A DNA stretch of 6,136 bases from Bacillota bacterium (GTDB taxonomy: Bacteria; Bacillota; Dethiobacteria; DTU022): NCBI GenBank assembly GCA_012510625.1, contig JAAZHP010000022.1, forward strand, positions 1-6,136, read 5' to 3'. Of the stretch, positions 5,288 through 6,136 are shown piece after piece (within the stretch, counting starts at the first letter, position 1; each line of letters starts with the position of its first letter). A program made the translations under genes and the position numbers. The notes beneath the pieces are model-generated. The model made no database searches, had not been told where the DNA came from, and saw only the letters and a list, made by a program, of their open reading frames with translations.

Positions 5288-5564
5288 TGGTGTGTACTTA
5301 AAGAATGGTGCAAGGTAAGCTTGGGCGTGAATGGTCAGGGAGGAGAAGGAACCGGAAGCATGAATACAAAAAAACCTGGCATATTTTGCAGATAAAACCT
5401 CTCTGAAAATATTTGATCTTTAGACCCTGTTGTGATAAGCTACTCTACAGTGTTGAAAAGACGGGTCAACTTAAACGATCTTGACACAGCTTTAAAATGC
5501 AAGGAAGGGGTTTAACGTTGTTCCGCTTTTTGATTCAAATTAACTTTAAGGAGATCTGTGAAAC
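5288..5564 (+). other. Gene-free stretch upstream of the cold-shock gene
   Basis: No supported gene. An 11-codon ORF from the ATG at 5360 lacks a well-spaced ribosome site. TTGACA at 5481-5486 is a perfect -35 hexamer but has no -10 at 16-18 bp. A weak alternative is TTGATC at 5413 with an ATAAG-like box near 5434-5440. GTTGA (5452-5456) and TCAAC (5466-5470) form a weak hairpin. Cold-shock genes often have long structured leaders, and this stretch could serve as one. The start of transcription is unresolved. Confidence 0.4.
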
Positions 5565-5762
5565 ATGCAAGGTAAGGTAAAATGGTTTAACCCGGATAAA
5601 GGCTACGGGTTTATTGAAACCGAAGAAGGTGGAGATGTATTCGTGCATTTTTCCGCTATTCAGAGTGAAGGTTTTAAAACCCTTGAAGAAGGCCAGGAGG
5701 TTACCTTTGACGTTGTCGAGGGGAACCGGGGGAAACAGGCGGAAAACGTTGTCCCTCTATAA
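5565..5762 (+). CDS. csp: CspA-family cold-shock protein
   Basis: A 65-residue single-domain OB-fold protein that binds single-stranded RNA and DNA and acts as an RNA chaperone, often at low temperature or on growth transitions. Length and sequence are typical from end to end: MQGKVKWFNPDKGYGFI carries RNP1 (KGYGFI, residues 12-17), and VFVHF (25-29) is RNP2. The basic and aromatic surface residues W7, F8, F16, F26, H28 and F29 are present. AAGGAG (5548-5553) lies 11 bases before the ATG at 5565, slightly far but acceptable. The gene is monocistronic, with a long gene-free upstream region and a strong hairpin terminator 24 bases after the stop. Which Csp paralogue it is cannot be told from sequence alone. 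Confidence 0.96.
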   Translation: MQGKVKWFNPDKGYGFIETEEGGDVFVHFSAIQSEGFKTLEEGQEVTFDVVEGNRGKQAENVVPL

Positions 5763-5786
5763 ATTAGCGTGAGGAGAAAGAGAACA

Positions 5787-5824
5787 AAGGGGCATTTCTG
5801 TAAAATGGAAATGCCCCTTGTTTT
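5787..5824 (+). terminator. Intrinsic terminator of the cold-shock gene
   Basis: AAGGGGCATTTC (5787-5798) pairs perfectly with GAAATGCCCCTT (5808-5819), a 12-bp stem with a 9-nt loop, followed by GTTTT. This is the strongest intrinsic terminator in the window. Confidence 0.9.
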
Positions 5825-5842
5825 AAAAACGTTACCCTACGA

Positions 5843-5869
5843 AAAACCGGATTAAGTCTGGTTTTATTT
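5843..5869 (+). terminator. Second hairpin downstream of csp, possible backup terminator
   Basis: AAAACCGGA (5843-5851) pairs with TCTGGTTTT (5857-5865) around loop TTAAG, 9 bp including one G-U pair, followed by ATTT. It could act as a tandem terminator. No gene is seen between it and the promoter at 5925. Confidence 0.4.
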
Positions 5870-5924
5870 GTAGTTAGTGCCAGTCTGGGATCTGTTTCAA
5901 AGGGCGTTTTAGTTAAGCGGCCGC

Positions 5925-5953
5925 TTGAATTGCCGTGATGTTCTGTGTATAAT
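5925..5953 (+). promoter_or_regulatory. Promoter of tRNA-Ser(GGA)
   Basis: TTGAAT (5925-5930), 17-bp spacer, perfect TATAAT (5948-5953). The predicted start near 5960 leaves a 5' leader of about 50 bases before the tRNA, unlike the almost leaderless arrangement at the other serine tRNA. Confidence 0.8.
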
Positions 5954-6009
5954 ATGGGTGGAGATAAAGTAAATATTTGCAGATCATTTTTATTGATCAA
6001 CCCTGGCGT

Positions 6010-6105
6010 GGAGAGATGGCTGAGTTGGTCGAAGGCGCTCGCCTGGAAAGCGAGTAGACGGGGCAAAACCTCGTCTCGTGGGTTCGAATCCCACTCTCTC
6101 CGCCA
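6010..6105 (+). tRNA. tRNA-Ser (anticodon GGA)
   Basis: A 96-nt class II tRNA. The acceptor GGAGAGA (6010-6016) pairs with TCTCTCC (6095-6101), discriminator G6102, encoded CCA 6103-6105. The anticodon stem CTCGC/GCGAG (6038-6042/6050-6054) encloses loop CTGGAAA with anticodon GGA at 6045-6047, reading UCC and UCU. A long variable arm and the standard T arm (GTGGG-TTCGAAT-CCCAC) follow. The acceptor and T-arm sequences are identical to the tRNA-Ser(CGA) at 4044. Seven T's follow the CCA directly (6106-6112). A terminator stem was not found before the window ends. Confidence 0.96.
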
Positions 6106-6136
6106 TTTTTTTGATTTGGCCGTGCTAGACGGGGAG

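Noticed and set aside
5330..5365. Possible SRP RNA fragment (GGTCAGG ... GGAAGCA), considered because tadA is next to the SRP RNA and dnaX in Bacillus
   Set aside because: The two motifs are separated by a purine-rich stretch that cannot form the GGAA-capped domain IV stem, and no surrounding long helix is seen.
1..6136. CRISPR array or phage/transposase genes
   Set aside because: No regularly spaced repeats and no integrase or transposase coding sequence were found; the repeats seen are dispersed and intergenic.

Overview
The base composition, strong GGAGG-type ribosome binding sites, tRNA genes with encoded CCA ends and sigma-A-type promoters (TTGAAT-17-TATAAT) suggest a Gram-positive anaerobe of the class Clostridia, perhaps near Desulfotomaculum/Pelotomaculum. 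This placement is inferred from style and family resemblance, not from a marker gene. A UGA-decoded selenoprotein implies that the genome also carries selA, selB, selC and selD elsewhere.

Layout, all on the + strand. (1) 1-2396: the C-terminal part of a type I restriction subunit HsdR, cut by the left edge. (2) 2397-2659: repeat-rich spacer. (3) 2660-3142: a small FMN-binding split-barrel (NimA/PNPOx-like) protein, followed by a probable terminator. (4) 3143-3534: a gene-poor stretch with a 41-bp dispersed element, a second copy of an ~84-bp repeat ending in a 20-bp palindrome, and a possible 23-codon leader ORF with a perfect Shine-Dalgarno. (5) 3535-4002: tadA, the tRNA A34 deaminase, followed at once by the promoter, gene and terminator of tRNA-Ser(CGA). 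(6) 4187-4501: a spacer with an inverted-repeat element, then a promoter overlapped by a PerR-like box. (7) 4502-5218: a peroxiredoxin whose peroxidatic Cys codon is UGA, with a bacterial SECIS-type hairpin just after it. (8) 5219-5564: two abutting hairpins and a long untranslated stretch. (9) 5565-5762: a CspA-family cold-shock protein with two terminator-like hairpins. (10) 5925-6112: promoter and gene of tRNA-Ser(GGA).

The main discovery is the peroxiredoxin. Read naively it is split into two ORFs (4502-4753 and 4808-5218). The frame is in fact continuous through one UGA placed exactly at the catalytic Cys of the PxxxTxxC motif, so it is best read as one 238-residue selenoprotein (PrxU type). 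It also lacks the usual C-terminal resolving Cys and has an N-terminal extension carrying Cys9. The genes are mostly separate transcription units, each with its own promoter or terminator, rather than one pathway operon.
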